The notes below the pieces were generated by a model. That model was given only the letters and a program-made list of their open reading frames with translations. It was not told where the DNA came from and made no database searches. The position numbers were made by a program, and so were the translations under genes. From Blastococcus sp. HT6-4 (lineage in GTDB: Bacteria > Actinomycetota > Actinomycetes > Mycobacteriales > Geodermatophilaceae): a DNA stretch of 64,000 nucleotides. Positions 9,118 through 17,752 of the stretch are shown in pieces (the first letter of the stretch is position 1; each line of letters starts with the position of its first letter). The stretch is taken from NCBI RefSeq assembly GCF_039679125.1, contig NZ_CP155551.1:868001-932000 (forward strand), in the 5' to 3' direction.

Positions 9118-10580
9118 CCGACGAATCCGCAGGTGTCGTCTTCCCGGCCGGCCCCGACGGCCGGCGCAGCACCGCCGCCCTGGGCCGGGCGGTCGTCGCC
9201 GACGCGCTGCGCCCGGTGGACGCCACCGGTGCGCTGGCCGCCGAGCACGAGACCAACTGGCGGGCGGGCTACCTGACCCACTTCCGCCGGCTCGTGGAGG
9301 CCGGGCTGCCGTCGGCAGGGGCCGCGCACGCCATCGCCGACGCCGGGCTCGACTCGCTGCACCGGCGCATGCGGGTCGCCGGACCGGACGGGGAGGCGGG
9401 GCTGGACACGCTGGCCGGCGCGCCCGCCGGCCGGTCGCTGCGCACGGTCGAGGTGACCGGGCGCGCCGAGCCGGAACGGGAGTTCTCGCTGCCCTTCCAC
9501 GGCTACCGGCTCCGCGGCGACGCGCTGCTGCGCCGCCTCGACCGCTGGACCGACGCCGGGGTGGTGGAACCCTCGTGCGGCGAGGCGGTCCGCGCCGTCG
9601 TGGCCCACCCGGAGTGGCTGGCGCTGCCGGACACCACCGTCGTCGTGCTCGGGGCCGGGGCGGAGATGGGGCCGCTCACCGCGCTGCTCCGCTGGGGGGT
9701 CCGCGTGGCCGGCGTCGACCTGCCGCGTGCCCCGCTGTGGGAGCGCGTGCTGCAGACCGCCCGCAGCGGGGCCGGCACCCTGCTGCTGCCGGTGTCCGGC
9801 GAGGGCCCCGACGCCGACCCGGCCCGCGCGGGCGCCGACCTGATCGCCGAGGTCCCGGCGGTCGCCGACTGGGTCACCGGTCTCCCCGGGCGGCCGGTAC
9901 TGGGCAACTACGTCTACGCCGACGGCGCCACGAACGTCCGGGTCTCGACGGCGGTCGACGCGCTCACCGTGCGCCTCGGGGCGGCCCGGCCCGATCTCGC
10001 GCTGGCGTTCCTCGCCACACCGACCGACGTCTTCGCCGTCCCCGGTGACGCGGTGGCGCAGTCGGTGCGGGCCTACGGCGCCCGGACGGGGACGGCCAAG
10101 CTGCTCGGCCGGCCGCTGCGCACGCTGTCCGGGGGCCGGCTGCTGCGGCGCGCGTACGTGCCCGGCGCCGACCCCGGCATCGCCGACAGCCTGGTCGCCC
10201 AGCAGGGCCCCAACTACGCGCTGGCCAAGCGCTTGCAGCGGTGGCGGGCCACGGTGGCCCGCGCAGCCGGGCACACGGTCTCGATGAACGTGGCCCCGCC
10301 GACCCGCACCCGCTCGGTGGTCAAGAACCGGGCCCTGGCCGCCGCCTACGCCGGCGCCCACCGGTTCGGCGTGGAGGTGTTCGAGCCCGCGACGGCGAAC
10401 GTGCTGATGGCCGCCCTGCTGGTGCACGACCTGCACACCGGCGGCGGGCCCGCGCACGAGCACCCCTGGCAGGACGAGGCGTACGAGGCGGCGCACGGCG
10501 GCCTGTGGCGGACCGCCTACGCCCCGCGCAGCGCGCTCGGGCTGGCCGCGCTGCTCGGCTACGGGGCCGCCCGGGCCTGA
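9114..10580 (+). CDS. uncharacterised 488-aa protein, Rossmann-like segment
   Basis: I do not recognise this family. The ATG overlaps the pepA stop (ATGA), so the two are co-translated. Residues near 175-195 read VVVLGAGAEMGPLTALLRWG followed by VRVAGVDLPRA, resembling a nucleotide-binding strand-turn-helix. YADGATNVRVS and QQGPNYALAKRLQRWR stand out as likely conserved. The C-terminal part (SMNVAPPTRTRSVVKNRAL, then HDLHTGGGPAHEHPWQ) is rich in histidine and polar residues. No signal peptide or membrane helix is seen. Coupling to an aminopeptidase suggests cytosolic metabolism, but no more can be said. Confidence 0.75.
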   Translation: MTDESAGVVFPAGPDGRRSTAALGRAVVADALRPVDATGALAAEHETNWRAGYLTHFRRLVEAGLPSAGAAHAIADAGLDSLHRRMRVAGPDGEAGLDTLAGAPAGRSLRTVEVTGRAEPEREFSLPFHGYRLRGDALLRRLDRWTDAGVVEPSCGEAVRAVVAHPEWLALPDTTVVVLGAGAEMGPLTALLRWGVRVAGVDLPRAPLWERVLQTARSGAGTLLLPVSGEGPDADPARAGADLIAEVPAVADWVTGLPGRPVLGNYVYADGATNVRVSTAVDALTVRLGAARPDLALAFLATPTDVFAVPGDAVAQSVRAYGARTGTAKLLGRPLRTLSGGRLLRRAYVPGADPGIADSLVAQQGPNYALAKRLQRWRATVARAAGHTVSMNVAPPTRTRSVVKNRALAAAYAGAHRFGVEVFEPATANVLMAALLVHDLHTGGGPAHEHPWQDEAYEAAHGGLWRTAYAPRSALGLAALLGYGAARA

Positions 10581-10651
10581 CGCGCACCGGACCCTGGCGC
10601 CTGCGGGCCCGGTCGGCCACAGTGGTCGCCCACCTGCCCGTGGGAGACGAC

Positions 10652-11668
10652 ATGGCCCGGATGTTCAGTGCGCGCACGCTGCTCACCGTGCTGCGCAGCG
10701 GGAACGCCGCCGCCCGGCTGCGGGCCACCCGCGACGGTCAGGCCGCCGTCCGGCTGCACCTGGGTGCGGCGGCGCTGGGCACCGGGGTGCTGGACGCGGT
10801 CGCCGACGGTGCCGTGGCGACGCCGGAGCTCGCCCGGCGGCTCGACGTCGCGGAGGCCGAGCTGCTCGACGCCTTCCTCCGCACCCTCGCGGCGGCCGGG
10901 CTGGTGCGGGGCGACGGCGCCGGATGGGCGCTGGCGCCGGCCGGCCGCGCCGTGGTCACCGACGACCTGGTGCGGGCCTCCTACGAGGCGTTCGCGGGCT
11001 TCCACACCGGTCTCTACCGGGACCTGGGCCCGCTGCTGGCCGGCGGGCCCCGGCGGCGCGACGTCACCACCCACGGCGGGGTGATCGCCCGGGTGTCGGC
11101 CGCCTTCGAGCCGTTCGTCGACGACGTGCTGCGGGAGACGGTGGCCGCCGTGTCGCCGCGGGCGGTGCTCGACGTCGGCTGCGGCGCGGGGCTGCAACTG
11201 GCCACGATGCTGGCGGCGGCACCGGAGGCCGCCGGGGTCGGGGTGGACACCGACCCGGCCGCGGCGGGCCTGGCCGAGACGACGCTGCGGGAGCGCGGCC
11301 TCACCGCCCGGGCGCGGATCGTGCGGGACGACGTCCGCCGGCTGACCGGCGAGGAGCCGTTCGACCTCGTGCTGCTGGCCAACGTCGTCTACTACGTCCC
11401 CGCGGACGAGCGGGCCGCGCTGTTCTCGGACGTCGCGCGCCTCCTGGCGCCGGGCGGCACGCTCCTCGTCGTCACGACGGTGGCCACGGATCAGCTCTTC
11501 AGCCGGCACTTCGACCTCCTCCTGCGGGCGCAGGAGGGCCGTATGTCGCTCCCGGACGTCGACGGACTGGAAGCCGGGCTGCGCGCGGCCGGCCTGCGGC
11601 CCCGGGAGCCGCGGCGGATCGCGCCGGGGGCTCCGCTGGTGGCCGTGACCGCCGACCGGCCGACCTGA
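10652..11668 (+). CDS. SAM-dependent methyltransferase with winged-helix N-terminus
   Basis: 338-aa class I methyltransferase. Residues 1-100 form a dimerisation/winged-helix-like part (LGTGVLDAVADGAVATPELARRL). The SAM site follows: motif I VLDVGCGAGLQLATML (about residues 167-182), the acidic loop GVGVDTDPAA, motif IV FDLVLLANVVYYV and a post-motif APGGTLLVVTT. The layout resembles O-methyltransferases of small-molecule pathways; the substrate is unknown. The ATG at 10652 has GGGAG 6 nt upstream. A GTG at 10640 is less well placed. It is convergent with the crtI-like gene. Confidence 0.85.
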   Translation: MARMFSARTLLTVLRSGNAAARLRATRDGQAAVRLHLGAAALGTGVLDAVADGAVATPELARRLDVAEAELLDAFLRTLAAAGLVRGDGAGWALAPAGRAVVTDDLVRASYEAFAGFHTGLYRDLGPLLAGGPRRRDVTTHGGVIARVSAAFEPFVDDVLRETVAAVSPRAVLDVGCGAGLQLATMLAAAPEAAGVGVDTDPAAAGLAETTLRERGLTARARIVRDDVRRLTGEEPFDLVLLANVVYYVPADERAALFSDVARLLAPGGTLLVVTTVATDQLFSRHFDLLLRAQEGRMSLPDVDGLEAGLRAAGLRPREPRRIAPGAPLVAVTADRPT

Positions 11669-11669
11669 C

Positions 11670-13172
11670 TCAGGCCGGGCCGACGAGCCGCGCCACGATC
11701 TCCGCGGACAGCCCCACGAGGGGCAGGCCCCCACCGGGGTGCGCCGAGCCGCCGGCCAGGAACAGGCCGGGCACGGGGGAGGCGTTGGCCGGGCGCAGGA
11801 ACGCCGCGCGCGAGCCGTTGCTGGAGGTGCCGTAGATCGAGCCGCCGACGCTGCCGGTGTCGCGCGCCAGATCGGCCGGCGTCCGCACCTGCCGCCAGCG
11901 CAGCCGCTCGCGGACGTCGAGCCCGCGCCGCGCCATCACCTCCAGCACCCGGTCGGCGTAGCTCTCGGCCAGGCCCGGCGCGTCCCAGTCCACCCCGCGC
12001 CCGGGGTCGTGCCGCGGTGCGTTGACCAGCACGAACCAGGACTCGCTGTCGGCGTCGGGAACCAGCGCCGGGTCGTCGGGCGCGCTGACGTAGACGGTCG
12101 GGTCGGGCACGGGACGCGGCCGGCCGGCGTACCGGCCGGTGCCGAAGACGGCGTCGAACTCCGCGTCGTAGTCGTCGGGGAAGAGCACCGAGTGGTGGGC
12201 CAGCCCGGGGGTGCGGCCGCGCAGGGCCAGCAGCAGGACGAACCCGGACAGCGAGGGGGTGGCCCGGCGGAGGTCGCGGCGGACCCGCCGGATGCGCGGA
12301 TCGGGTGGCAGCAGGTCGGCGTGCAGCGCGGTGGCGTCGACCCCGGAGACGACGACGTCGGCGGGCAGCCGTTCCCCGTCGGCCAGCTCCACCCCGGCCA
12401 CCCGGCCACCCTCGAGCGAGATCCGGCGCACGGCCCGGCCGGTGCGCAGCACGGCACCGCGGTCCACCGCCCGTTCCAGCACCGCCTGTCCGAGCCGGTG
12501 CAGTCCACCGCGCACGTACCAGGACCCGAACGCCTGCTCCGCGTGCGGGACGGTCGCGAGCACCGCCGGCGCGCGGCGCGGGTCGGAGCCGGAGTAGGTG
12601 GCGTAGCGGTCGAGCAGCGTGCGCAGGTGCGGGTGGTCGAGGTAGCGGCGGCCCAGCCCGCGCAGCGACGCCCACGGGGCGATCGCCGTGACGTCGCCGG
12701 GCCGGCGGGCCAGCCGCGCGAGGGTCACCGGCCCGGCCAGCGGCGTGCGCAGGAACGGGCCCTCGCTGATCCGCCACATCGTCGCCCCCCGGTCCAGCAG
12801 GGCGGTCCACTGCCGGCCGGCGCCAGCGCCCAGTGCGTCGTCGAGCGCGGAGGGAACGGCCTCGAGCCGTCCCGGCATCGTCAGCCGGGTGCCGTCGGCG
12901 AAGCGGTAGCCGACGGCCGGGTCGAGCCGCATGAGGTCGACGGCGTCCTCCAGCCGGCCGCCGGTGGCGGCGAACAGGTCGCGGTAGACCTGGGGGAGGG
13001 TGACCAGGCTCGGCCCGGTGTCGAACGCGTGCCCGTCCCGGCTGAACCAGCCGAGCTTGCCGCCGATCCGCGGCGCCTGCTCGACGACGGTGACCGCGTG
13101 CCCCAGCGCGGTCAGCCGGGCGGCCGACGCCAGCCCGCCCAGGCCGGCGCCCACCACCACCACGCGCGCCAC
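11670..13172 (-). CDS. phytoene desaturase-like FAD oxidoreductase
   Basis: 500-aa FAD enzyme of the CrtI/phytoene desaturase superfamily. It starts with the dinucleotide fold VVVVGAGLGGLASAARL, has the GGKLGWFSRDGHAFDTGPSL continuation, and ends with the family's C-terminal flavin motif GGSAHPGGGLPLVGLSAE. Carotenoid desaturation, oxygenation or isomerisation is possible. No crtB, crtE or cyclase gene is nearby, so the pathway step cannot be assigned. The GTG start at 13172 follows TACGGT (13179-13184) by 6 nt. Confidence 0.85.
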   Translation of the reverse strand: MARVVVVGAGLGGLASAARLTALGHAVTVVEQAPRIGGKLGWFSRDGHAFDTGPSLVTLPQVYRDLFAATGGRLEDAVDLMRLDPAVGYRFADGTRLTMPGRLEAVPSALDDALGAGAGRQWTALLDRGATMWRISEGPFLRTPLAGPVTLARLARRPGDVTAIAPWASLRGLGRRYLDHPHLRTLLDRYATYSGSDPRRAPAVLATVPHAEQAFGSWYVRGGLHRLGQAVLERAVDRGAVLRTGRAVRRISLEGGRVAGVELADGERLPADVVVSGVDATALHADLLPPDPRIRRVRRDLRRATPSLSGFVLLLALRGRTPGLAHHSVLFPDDYDAEFDAVFGTGRYAGRPRPVPDPTVYVSAPDDPALVPDADSESWFVLVNAPRHDPGRGVDWDAPGLAESYADRVLEVMARRGLDVRERLRWRQVRTPADLARDTGSVGGSIYGTSSNGSRAAFLRPANASPVPGLFLAGGSAHPGGGLPLVGLSAEIVARLVGPA

Positions 13173-13178
13173 GGGCCC

Positions 13179-13184
13179 ACCGTA
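13179..13184 (-). promoter_or_regulatory. -10 element of crtI-like gene (leaderless type)
   Basis: TACGGT on the minus strand is followed by GGGCCC and the GTG at 13172. The arrangement is the same as at tag, and no ribosome binding site is present. Confidence 0.45.
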
Positions 13185-13194
13185 GCCAGGCGGA

Positions 13195-14853
13195 TCAGCG
13201 GGGGACGGCGAGCGCCAGGACGGCGAGGTCGTCGTGCTCGTGCCGCGACCCGGCCAGCTGCGTCTCGACGGCGGCCGACACCGCGGCCACCACGGCCTCC
13301 GCGTCGGCGACCGGGGCGCCCGCCACCACCCGCAGCAGCGCGTCCTCACCGAACTGGCGGCCGGTGTCGTCCCGCGCCTCGGTGACCCCGTCGGTGTAGA
13401 GGACCAGCGTGGAGCCGGGGGGCAGCTCGACGACGGTCTCGGTGAAGACCACGTCGGCGTCGATGCCCAGCGGCCGCCCGGCGGCACCGACCTCCCGGGC
13501 GCCGTCCGCCGTGGCGAGCACGGGCAGCGGGTGCCCGGCGACGCTGAGGCAGGCGCGGCGCCCCTGCCCGGCGGGCTCGAGGACCAGGCAGCAGGCGGTG
13601 ACGAAGCGCAGCGGGGTGCCCTGCCCGTGCAGCAAGGCGGTGTTCACCGCGGCGAGGATCTCGCCGGGGCGGCCCGCGGCGGCGGCGGCGCGCGCGGTGT
13701 GCCGGGTGACCGCGGTGACGGCGGCGGCCTCGGCCCCGGTGCCGCAGACGTCGGCGATCAGCACCATCCATCGCCCGTCGGGAAGCGGCATGACGTCGTA
13801 GGTGTCGCCGCCGACGAGCGCGGTGTCCCCGCCCGGCCGGTAGCGCGCCGCGAGCTCCATGCCGGGGATGGCCGGCAGGTGCGAGGGCAGCAGGCTGCGC
13901 TGCAGCGTGTCGGCCAGCTCCCGGACCTCCGACTCGGCGCGCAACCGGGCGAGGAACTGGCCGATCTGGCGCCCGGCGTGGGAGAGCACCTCGACCAGTT
14001 CCGGTGGTACCGGCCGGGCCGACTTCGAGAACAGCTCGCAGACGGCGAGGAGGCGATCGCCGCGCAGCACGGGGAAGGCCACCCCGGTGGACAGCGCGTC
14101 GGCGCGGGCCACCTCGGCCCGGATGAAGCGGCTGTCGTCGGTGAGGTCCTCGACGACCACCGGCACCCGCTGCTGCCAGGCCAGCCCCGGCAGCCCCTCG
14201 CCCCGGACGAAGGTGCGGACGGCGGCGTCGGACTCCAGCGCGGGAACCTCCGCGCCCGGCGCGGTCCAGGTGCCGGCGTGCACCAGCCGGGTGCCGTCGG
14301 AGTCGGGCTGCCAGAGGCTGGCGGCGTCCCAGTCGAGCTGGGTGCACAGCGTCGGCAGCAGCTGGCGGAAGGCGACGTCGGCGTCGCGGGCCTCGGTGAG
14401 CGCGGCGGTGACCCGCAGCGTGGCGGCGAGGTAGCGGCTGACCTGCAGCTGCCGCTCCAGCAGGATGGTGGTGCTCGCGTCGCGCAGCACGGCGACGACG
14501 GAGGACTCCGCGGCGGTGGCGCCCGGGAAGGGCTCGACGCGGGCGAGCGTCACGTCGATCGAGACCTCCTCGCCGCTGGCGTGCAGGGCCGGCAGCTGGG
14601 TGGTCGAGCCGACCAGCTCGCCCTGCCCGGTGGTCAGGAACCGGGTGATGCGGCCGCCGTGCCCGCGCCGGAACCGCTGGGGCATGATCGCCGTCAGGGG
14701 CAGCCCGAGCATCTCCTCGGCCTCGTAGCCGAGCAGCCGGGAGACTGCAGGGTTGACGTAGGTGACGCGCCCCTCGGCGTCGGCGACGACGACCGTGTCC
14801 GGCAGGGCGGCCAGCAGCGCAGCCGCCGGCAGCCCCGAGCTCGCCTCAGGCAC
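13195..14853 (-). CDS. PAS-GAF-SpoIIE (PP2C) phosphatase
   Basis: 552-aa sensor phosphatase of the RsbU/RsbP kind that would dephosphorylate an anti-sigma antagonist. Domains in order: PAS (about 12-125; DTVVVADAEGRVTYVNPAVS), GAF (about 145-300), and SpoIIE-type PP2C (about 320-550). Metal-site motifs are intact: GGDTYDVMPL, IADVCGTGAEAA, YTDGVTEARD and HDDLAVLAL. The start is the GTG at 14853, preceded by GAGGGGG at a good distance. The ATG at 14877 abuts a GGAGG with no spacing and is less likely. The cognate RsbV/RsbW partners are not in the window. Confidence 0.88.
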   Translation of the reverse strand: MPEASSGLPAAALLAALPDTVVVADAEGRVTYVNPAVSRLLGYEAEEMLGLPLTAIMPQRFRRGHGGRITRFLTTGQGELVGSTTQLPALHASGEEVSIDVTLARVEPFPGATAAESSVVAVLRDASTTILLERQLQVSRYLAATLRVTAALTEARDADVAFRQLLPTLCTQLDWDAASLWQPDSDGTRLVHAGTWTAPGAEVPALESDAAVRTFVRGEGLPGLAWQQRVPVVVEDLTDDSRFIRAEVARADALSTGVAFPVLRGDRLLAVCELFSKSARPVPPELVEVLSHAGRQIGQFLARLRAESEVRELADTLQRSLLPSHLPAIPGMELAARYRPGGDTALVGGDTYDVMPLPDGRWMVLIADVCGTGAEAAAVTAVTRHTARAAAAAGRPGEILAAVNTALLHGQGTPLRFVTACCLVLEPAGQGRRACLSVAGHPLPVLATADGAREVGAAGRPLGIDADVVFTETVVELPPGSTLVLYTDGVTEARDDTGRQFGEDALLRVVAGAPVADAEAVVAAVSAAVETQLAGSRHEHDDLAVLALAVPR

Positions 14854-14942
14854 CCGTTCCCCCTCGGGTCCTGACATCCTCCGTGGACGGTGGACCCGTG
14901 GGCGAGCGTCTCACACACGCGGTGATCGTGCCGACACGGAAT

Positions 14943-14964
14943 GTCGACATGTGACCATGTCGAC
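14943..14964. promoter_or_regulatory. palindromic operator candidate upstream of PP2C gene
   Basis: GTCGACATG and CATGTCGAC form a perfect 9-bp inverted repeat around TGAC. Further GTCGAC or CGACACGG copies flank it at 14931-14938, 14961-14968 and 14975-14980. It sits about 70-110 nt upstream of the phosphatase start, between that gene and the SPL gene. There is no U-rich tail, so I favour a regulator site over a terminator. Confidence 0.45.
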
Positions 14965-14987
14965 ACGGCGCCCTGTCGACCGCTCGG

Positions 14988-16106
14988 TCAGAAGGCATAG
15001 CGGACCCGCAGCCAGGGGGCGTGGGCCGCGATCAGCGCCCGGAGCCGGGCCAGTCCGGCCCGCTTCACGTCGGCGCGGTAGCGCACGTTGTCCTGGCCGT
15101 TCTGGCTCCGCTTCGGCTCCTGCAGGTCCGGTCGCCAGAGCAGCTGCTCGGCCGTCGGGTGCCAGCCCAGGTTGACCTCGTGCAGCCCCTCGTTGTGGGT
15201 CAGCATGATCACCTCCGCGGCGGCCTGCGCCTTGGCCGCGGCGCCCAGGCCGTCGTCGAGCTGCTGCAGCAGCTCGGCCCAGGCCTGCTCCCAGCCGTCC
15301 CGCAGGACGACCGGCGACAGGTTGAGGTGCACCTCGTAGCCGGCCGCCACGAAGTCGTCGACCGCGGCGATCCGCTCGGCGACCCGGCTGGTGCGCACGT
15401 CCAGGACGCGTGCGTCGGCATCGGGCATGACCGAGAAGCGCAGCCGGGTGCGGCCCGCGGGATCGAGGTCGAGCAGCCGCCGGTTGACGTACTTGGTGGC
15501 GAAAGACGCCTTCGCCGTCGGCAGCCCGCGGAAGGTGGCGACCAGATCGGCGACGTTGTCGCTGACCAGCGCGTCGACCGAGCAGTCGCTGTTCTCACCG
15601 ATGTCGTAGACCCAGCTCTCCGGGTCGCACTGGTCGGGCTCGGTCTTGGGCCCCTGACGGGTCACGTGCCGGCGCAGGTGCGCGGTGATCTGGTCGATGT
15701 TGGTGAAGACGGTGATCGGGTTGGCGTAGCCCTTGCGCCGAGGGACGTAGCAGTACGAGCACGCCATCGCGCAGCCGTTCGCGGTGCCGGGGGCGATGAA
15801 GTTCGCCGAGCGGCCGTTCGGCCGGGTGGCCAGCCCCTTGCGGACACCGAGCACCAGCGTCTCGGTCTTCACGCGGACCCAGCGGTCGACGTTCCCCGCG
15901 TTGCCGTGCAGCTCCGGGATCTGCCAGTGCGAGGGCACCTCGACGACGTCGACGCCCGGGAACCGGCCCAGCACCTGGCGCCCGCGGGGGGAGTCGAGGG
16001 CGGCGGGCTCGGCGTAGATCCGCCGCACCTGGAGCAGCGGGTTGGGCGGCATCGGCTCCGGCGGCGCCCCGAGGTCGAAGAGGGTGAGCGGCTCCGCGGC
16101 TGCCAT
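14988..16106 (-). CDS. spore photoproduct lyase family radical SAM protein
   Basis: 372-aa radical SAM protein. The [4Fe-4S] cluster cysteines are Cys112, Cys116 and Cys119 (CAMACSYCY). They are followed by [14 protein letters not shown] and the family-typical [17 protein letters not shown] and [12 protein letters not shown]. In endospore formers SPL reverses the thymine dimer spore photoproduct. Actinobacterial homologues of this length are annotated as SPL family, but their substrate is less certain. Cys160 and Cys175 are candidates for the extra catalytic cysteine. The start ATG at 16106 gives [10 protein letters not shown]. It is divergent from pxpA. Confidence 0.87.
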   Translation of the reverse strand: MAAAEPLTLFDLGAPPEPMPPNPLLQVRRIYAEPAALDSPRGRQVLGRFPGVDVVEVPSHWQIPELHGNAGNVDRWVRVKTETLVLGVRKGLATRPNGRSANFIAPGTANGCAMACSYCYVPRRKGYANPITVFTNIDQITAHLRRHVTRQGPKTEPDQCDPESWVYDIGENSDCSVDALVSDNVADLVATFRGLPTAKASFATKYVNRRLLDLDPAGRTRLRFSVMPDADARVLDVRTSRVAERIAAVDDFVAAGYEVHLNLSPVVLRDGWEQAWAELLQQLDDGLGAAAKAQAAAEVIMLTHNEGLHEVNLGWHPTAEQLLWRPDLQEPKRSQNGQDNVRYRADVKRAGLARLRALIAAHAPWLRVRYAF

Positions 16107-16146
16107 GACCGGTGCAGCGCCGGCGGGGCGGCTCCCATTCCGGTGC

Positions 16147-16152
16147 CAGACT
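16147..16152 (+). promoter_or_regulatory. -10 element of pxpA (leaderless type)
   Basis: CAGACT lies 6 nt before the GTG at 16159. No ribosome binding site is present. Confidence 0.4.
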
Positions 16153-16158
16153 GCCCCG

Positions 16159-16935
16159 GTGAGCGCACCGGGCACCCCCCGCATCGACCTCAACGCCGAC
16201 CTCGGCGAGGGCTTCGGCGTCTGGCGGCTGGGCGACGACGACGCGCTGCTGGGCATCGTGAGCAGCGCCAACGTCGCCTGCGGCTTCCACGCCGGTGACC
16301 CGCTGACCATGCGGCGGGTGAGCGCCTCGGCGGTTGGGGCCGGGGTGGCGGTCGGCGCACAGGTGGCCTACCGGGACCTGGCCGGGTTCGGCCGGCGGTT
16401 CGTCGACGTCGCCCCCGACGAGCTGGCGGCCGACGTGCTGTACCAGCTGGCCGCGCTCGACGGCATCGCGCGGGCGGCGGGCGGCGGGGTCTCCTACGTC
16501 AAGCCGCACGGGGCCCTCTACAACGCGGTGGTGGCCCACGAAGCGCAGGCGCGGGCGGTGGTCGACGCCGTCGTCGCCCACGGCCGCGGCCTGCCCGTGC
16601 TCGGCCTGCCGGGCTCCGCGCTGCTCCGCGCCGCGGCGGCCGCGGGACTGCCGACCGTGAGGGAGGGGTTCGCCGACCGCGGCTACACCCCGGAGGGCAC
16701 CCTCGTGCCCCGGGGTGCGCCCGGCGCCCTCGTGCACGAACCCGCCGAGGTGGCGCGGCGGGCCGTCCGGATGGCCGTCGACGGCACGGTGGTGGCGGTG
16801 GACGGCAGCGTGGTGCCCGTGGACGTCCGGTCGGTCTGCGTCCACGGCGACACCCCGGGGGCGGTGGGGCTGGCACGCGCGGTGCGGGCGGCGCTGGAGA
16901 CGGCCGGGCTCGCGATCGCCCCCTTCGCCGGCTGA
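16159..16935 (+). CDS. pxpA: 5-oxoprolinase subunit A (LamB/YcsF family)
   Basis: 258-aa LamB/YcsF protein. With PxpB and PxpC it forms the prokaryotic ATP-dependent 5-oxoprolinase, converting pyroglutamate to glutamate. Family motifs: [12 protein letters not shown] at the N-terminus, [14 protein letters not shown], and [13 protein letters not shown]. The GTG start follows a CAGACT box by 6 nt. The pxpB and pxpC partners are 0.8 kb downstream on the same strand, but an ANTAR regulator gene on the opposite strand intervenes. PxpA therefore needs its own promoter. Confidence 0.93.
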   Translation: MSAPGTPRIDLNADLGEGFGVWRLGDDDALLGIVSSANVACGFHAGDPLTMRRVSASAVGAGVAVGAQVAYRDLAGFGRRFVDVAPDELAADVLYQLAALDGIARAAGGGVSYVKPHGALYNAVVAHEAQARAVVDAVVAHGRGLPVLGLPGSALLRAAAAAGLPTVREGFADRGYTPEGTLVPRGAPGALVHEPAEVARRAVRMAVDGTVVAVDGSVVPVDVRSVCVHGDTPGAVGLARAVRAALETAGLAIAPFAG

Positions 16936-16939
16936 ACCC

Positions 16940-17668
16940 TCAACCGCCGGGGCGGAGCGACTCCACCGGCTCCCGGCCGGACAGGAGGTCGGCGGCGAGG
17001 TCGTCGACGGAACGCCCCGTCGTGGCGGCGGCGGCGCGCATCAGCGCGAGCGCGTCGGCGGGGTCGACGTCGAGCGCGATACCCACCTTGCCCATGGCCT
17101 CCCAGACGGCGGCGCGCCGACGGGGCGCCGGGCCCTGCAGCCAGCCGGGGCCCTCGGCGGGGGACCAGGTGGACCAGACCGCCGCGTCGCTCAGCGCGGA
17201 GCTGACCAGCTGACCCACCGCGACGGCCGCGAAGACGTCGAGCTCCGGGACGGCGGCCGGCCGGGTGAAGTACAGGTCGAGGGCGCCGTCGCCGGACGGG
17301 GAGGGGCGCAGCGGCAGGGCGACGACGGCCCGGAACGGCGTCCCGCCGAGGAGCAGGCCGGCGAACACCGGCCAGCGCTGCCGCAGGTCCTCCTCGACGG
17401 CGAAGACCGGCTGGCCGCGGCGTTGCGAGGTCGTGCACGGGCCGTCGCCGGCGGTGAACTGCATGCGCTCGGCGGCGGCGGCCACCGGGCCGCTGGACCC
17501 CAGGGGCACCCACCGGCCGGTCGCGTCGACCATGCTGAGGCCGGCGCCGTCGACGGCCAGCACCCGGGCGCAGGCCCGGCTCAGCCGCTCCGGCAGCAGT
17601 TCCGGCCCGGCCGGCTCCGCGGCGGAGACCTCCGCGAGCGCGGCGCGGAACCGGTCGGCGATGGTCAT
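16940..17668 (-). CDS. GAF-ANTAR RNA-binding antitermination regulator
   Basis: 242-aa regulator. A GAF-like domain (about 15-165; MQFTAGDGPCTTSQRRGQPV is typical) is followed by a C-terminal ANTAR domain (about 175-235; VWEAMGKVGIALDVDPADAL). ANTAR domains bind dual hairpins in nascent RNA and prevent termination. The ATG at 17668 has GGAGAATCAGCC upstream. The gene lies antisense between pxpA and pxpB, converging on pxpA with a 4-nt gap. No dual-hairpin target was identified, so a link to 5-oxoproline use is only positional. Confidence 0.85.
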   Translation of the reverse strand: MTIADRFRAALAEVSAAEPAGPELLPERLSRACARVLAVDGAGLSMVDATGRWVPLGSSGPVAAAAERMQFTAGDGPCTTSQRRGQPVFAVEEDLRQRWPVFAGLLLGGTPFRAVVALPLRPSPSGDGALDLYFTRPAAVPELDVFAAVAVGQLVSSALSDAAVWSTWSPAEGPGWLQGPAPRRRAAVWEAMGKVGIALDVDPADALALMRAAAATTGRSVDDLAADLLSGREPVESLRPGG

Positions 17669-17740
17669 GGCTGATTCTCCGCCCGCGCGGCCCACCGCAC
17701 ATCCTGGGCGGAGCCGGGTCCGGCCTGGCCCGCGATGGCC

Positions 17741-17746
17741 GATCAT
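17741..17746 (+). promoter_or_regulatory. -10 element of pxpB (leaderless type)
   Basis: GATCAT ends 6 nt before the GTG at 17753. This favours that GTG over the in-frame ATG at 17735. Confidence 0.4.
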
Positions 17747-17752
17747 GGGCCG

